7,783 nt of DNA from a bacterium (lineage in GTDB: Bacteria > Fidelibacterota > UBA2242), in assembly GCA_018895675.1 (NCBI GenBank), contig JAHIOG010000503.1, forward strand, positions 1 through 7,783, given 5' to 3'. The notes under the pieces were generated by a model that was given only the letters and a program-made list of their open reading frames with translations, made no database searches and had not been told where the DNA came from. This document shows positions 6,316-7,783 of the stretch, piece after piece; position 1 is the stretch's first letter; each line of letters opens with the position of its first letter. Position numbers and translations under genes: made by a program.

Positions 6316-6349
6316 GGTAGCTACCGGTTGAAAAAGGGGTGGTTAATAC
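6316..6349 (+). repeat. Second partial copy of the right-flank repeat
   Basis: The last 20 bases (6330-6349) are identical to 6251-6270, a G-run tail ending in GGTTAATAC. In front of it, where the first copy has the CCCCTCCTT hairpin, there is a different 10-bp perfect palindrome GGTAGCTACC (6316-6325). It ends 9 bp from the rnfG stop, so the repeat cluster reaches essentially to the end of that gene. Confidence 0.7.
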
Positions 6350-6358
6350 TTGTTACAA

Positions 6359-7471
6359 TCAATTATCAAAAATATATTTTCCCCTGCGAAACTTGAGCAA
6401 GTAACTATCACGGTAGTTTTGTATAGAATTATTCAAGATATCAACGATGGTTTCTGATGAAACAGTTGCTCCGGATATTGCCTGCACTTCGCCATTAGAT
6501 TTCTTCGGTGATTTTTCAACACAGGTAACAGGCTGCGTAACTTTCAGACCATTAAATTGCTTTATGAACCATTCCTGATCCGTCTCATTTTTAATATCTT
6601 TTATGATTCGAGTACCACATCCCGGTGTTTCATTCTGTTCGAGGATTCTCAGACTTTGAATCTCTGAAAAATCCGGATTCATGCACACCAAAACTTTTAT
6701 TCGACTCTGAAATCCCACGCCACTTGCAGTAAATGCGACTCCGGTTACTTTACCTGAATTGTCCCGGTTGATGTAGTACGATTTCCCTTCAATTACTATA
6801 ATTTCGGTATCTTCCGCTATCAGATTTGGAATGATCTCGTCTTCCGGCACACCAGCCACAGCCGGACAGGATACTGCAGCCAAATCCGTATTCCTCCGGA
6901 TGATCTCGCGGTTTTTATTCAATGTTGCATTAATAATATCAACAACCGCTATTGATGAAATTGTGGCTCCTGTAATCGCCATGATCTCTCCATTGCTATT
7001 GTCCGCTTCCTGATTTTTAACATAGCTGATGGATTGCCGTACGTTAAGGTTATCGAATTGATTTGGAAACCATTCAGGGTCCGATTTGCTATTGGGATCT
7101 GTTTCAATTTTCGTCCCTAATCCCGGCGTTTCCTTCTGTTCCAGGATTTTTATTTTTACAATTTTGGTCAATGTCTCATCCATACCTACCAGAATGCGTA
7201 ATTTGCTCTGAAACCCGTTGCCCTCGGCAAGAAACGCAATTCCATTTACTGAGCCCTGTTTATTGTAACCAAAATAGAATTGCTGATTCTCAATTATTTT
7301 TTCTTCAGTTTTGACACTGTTTGGCAAAACACTGCTGAGCGCACTATTTAGAACATTATTCTGATGAGCTTCAATCAACGGTTTGGTATGAAGATTCAAG
7401 AAGGATAATAACAGACCCGACAGAATTGCCGTCATTGTCAGAACTGAAATAAGTTTATAGGATTTCGTCAT
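6359..7471 (-). CDS. rnfG: Rnf complex subunit G with two tandem FMN-binding domains
   Basis: RnfG is the flavoprotein subunit facing the periplasm, carrying FMN bound by a phosphoester to Thr. Ordinary RnfG is roughly 180-220 residues; this one is 370. It has an N-terminal transmembrane helix (about 7-27), then FMN-binding domain 1 (about 75-185) with ILEQKETPGLGTKI at 109-122 and TGAT at 167-170. Domain 2 (about 240-350) has ILEQNETPGCGTRI at 276-289 and SGAT at 333-336. Thr170 and Thr336 are the predicted FMN attachment sites. The two copies are spaced by about 166 residues and clearly diverged, so the duplication is old. No stop or frame change separates them. The ATG overlaps the rnfD TGA (ATGA), indicating coupling. 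The nearby apbE would supply the flavin. The stop lies 9 bp from the repeat cluster, so the extreme C-terminus may have been altered. Confidence 0.94.
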   Translation of the reverse strand: MTKSYKLISVLTMTAILSGLLLSFLNLHTKPLIEAHQNNVLNSALSSVLPNSVKTEEKIIENQQFYFGYNKQGSVNGIAFLAEGNGFQSKLRILVGMDETLTKIVKIKILEQKETPGLGTKIETDPNSKSDPEWFPNQFDNLNVRQSISYVKNQEADNSNGEIMAITGATISSIAVVDIINATLNKNREIIRRNTDLAAVSCPAVAGVPEDEIIPNLIAEDTEIIVIEGKSYYINRDNSGKVTGVAFTASGVGFQSRIKVLVCMNPDFSEIQSLRILEQNETPGCGTRIIKDIKNETDQEWFIKQFNGLKVTQPVTCVEKSPKKSNGEVQAISGATVSSETIVDILNNSIQNYRDSYLLKFRRGKYIFDN

Positions 7472-7783
7472 TTTTTAATCTCCCCAAAAAATTTTGGTCT
7501 GGTATATCGATTAATCAGTGGTACAAAACCATTCATAAATAAAATTGAATACATAACGCCTTCCGGAAGACCGCCAAACAATCGAATTACAACCAGCACC
7601 ACTCCGGCGCCGAATCCAAATATCCAGGCGCCTTTTGGTGTAACCGGCGAAGTCACCATATCTGTTGCCATAAAAAATGCGCCGAGTAATAATCCTCCGG
7701 AGAAAAGATGAAAGACCGGGTCCGGATATTGTGACGGATCGATTATCCAGAATAATCCCCCAATAATAATTACCGTTCCAAGA
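7468..7783 (-). CDS. rnfD: Rnf complex membrane subunit D, C-terminal part
   Basis: RnfD is an integral membrane flavoprotein subunit of Rnf, homologous to NqrB. The frame is open from the window edge (first full codon at 7782) to TGA at 7468-7470, giving 104 residues. The segment HLFSGGLLLGAFFMATDMVT, followed by SPVTPKG, is the conserved RnfD C-terminal signature, and two or three hydrophobic helices surround it. The gene therefore continues right of the window, and the Met at 7671 is internal. The covalent FMN site of RnfD is expected further upstream and is not visible here. The stop overlaps the rnfG start by four bases (ATGA). By the usual rnfCDGEAB order, rnfC should lie upstream, outside the window. 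Confidence 0.95.
   Translation of the reverse strand, partial: LGTVIIIGGLFWIIDPSQYPDPVFHLFSGGLLLGAFFMATDMVTSPVTPKGAWIFGFGAGVVLVVIRLFGGLPEGVMYSILFMNGFVPLINRYTRPKFFGEIKK

Overview
The window looks like chromosomal DNA of a moderately AT-rich Gram-negative-type bacterium. Evidence is two lipoprotein-type signal peptides, an envelope parvulin, and an Rnf complex with RseC and ApbE partners. Clear Shine-Dalgarno sites precede several genes (ppiC-like, rnfB, rnfA), which argues against a typical Bacteroidota member. A relative in the wider FCB group is my guess, inferred from gene style only and with low confidence.

Bases 1-1099: the C-terminal part of a tyrosine recombinase (plus strand, entering from the left edge) ends about 160 bp before a tRNA-Arg(CCG) gene on the minus strand. 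The tRNA 3' end faces the integrase, the usual geometry of an integrative element using a tRNA 3' end as attachment site. The element itself would lie to the left, outside the window. Bases 1100-2116 hold a stand-alone parvulin (PpiC-type) lipoprotein, which converges on the next block and shares with it a hairpin that can terminate transcription from both sides.

Bases 2196-7783, all on the minus strand (read right to left), form one rnf operon: rnfD (partial), rnfG, [insert], rnfE, rnfA, rnfB, rseC-like, apbE. Rnf is a membrane ferredoxin:NAD+ oxidoreductase that couples electron flow to Na+ or H+ transport. ApbE attaches FMN covalently to RnfD and RnfG, so the operon encodes both the machine and its flavin-loading enzyme. 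Most junctions are tight (rnfD/rnfG ATGA overlap, rnfE/rnfA TAATG overlap, rnfB stop abutting the rseC TTG start).

Two things stand out. First, RnfG is about twice the usual length and carries two FMN-binding domains, each with its own [ST]-G-A-T flavinylation motif, so it may hold two covalent FMNs. Second, the normally compact rnfG-rnfE junction is split by about 670 bp containing a small DUF559 (PD-(D/E)XK-like) nuclease gene flanked by outward-facing hairpin repeats, a palindromic repeat and a 20-bp direct repeat. This looks like a small repeat-associated nuclease cassette inserted inside an energy-conservation operon. The nuclease gene has a conserved N-terminus with no in-frame start, apparently because of a one-base slip in an A7 run.
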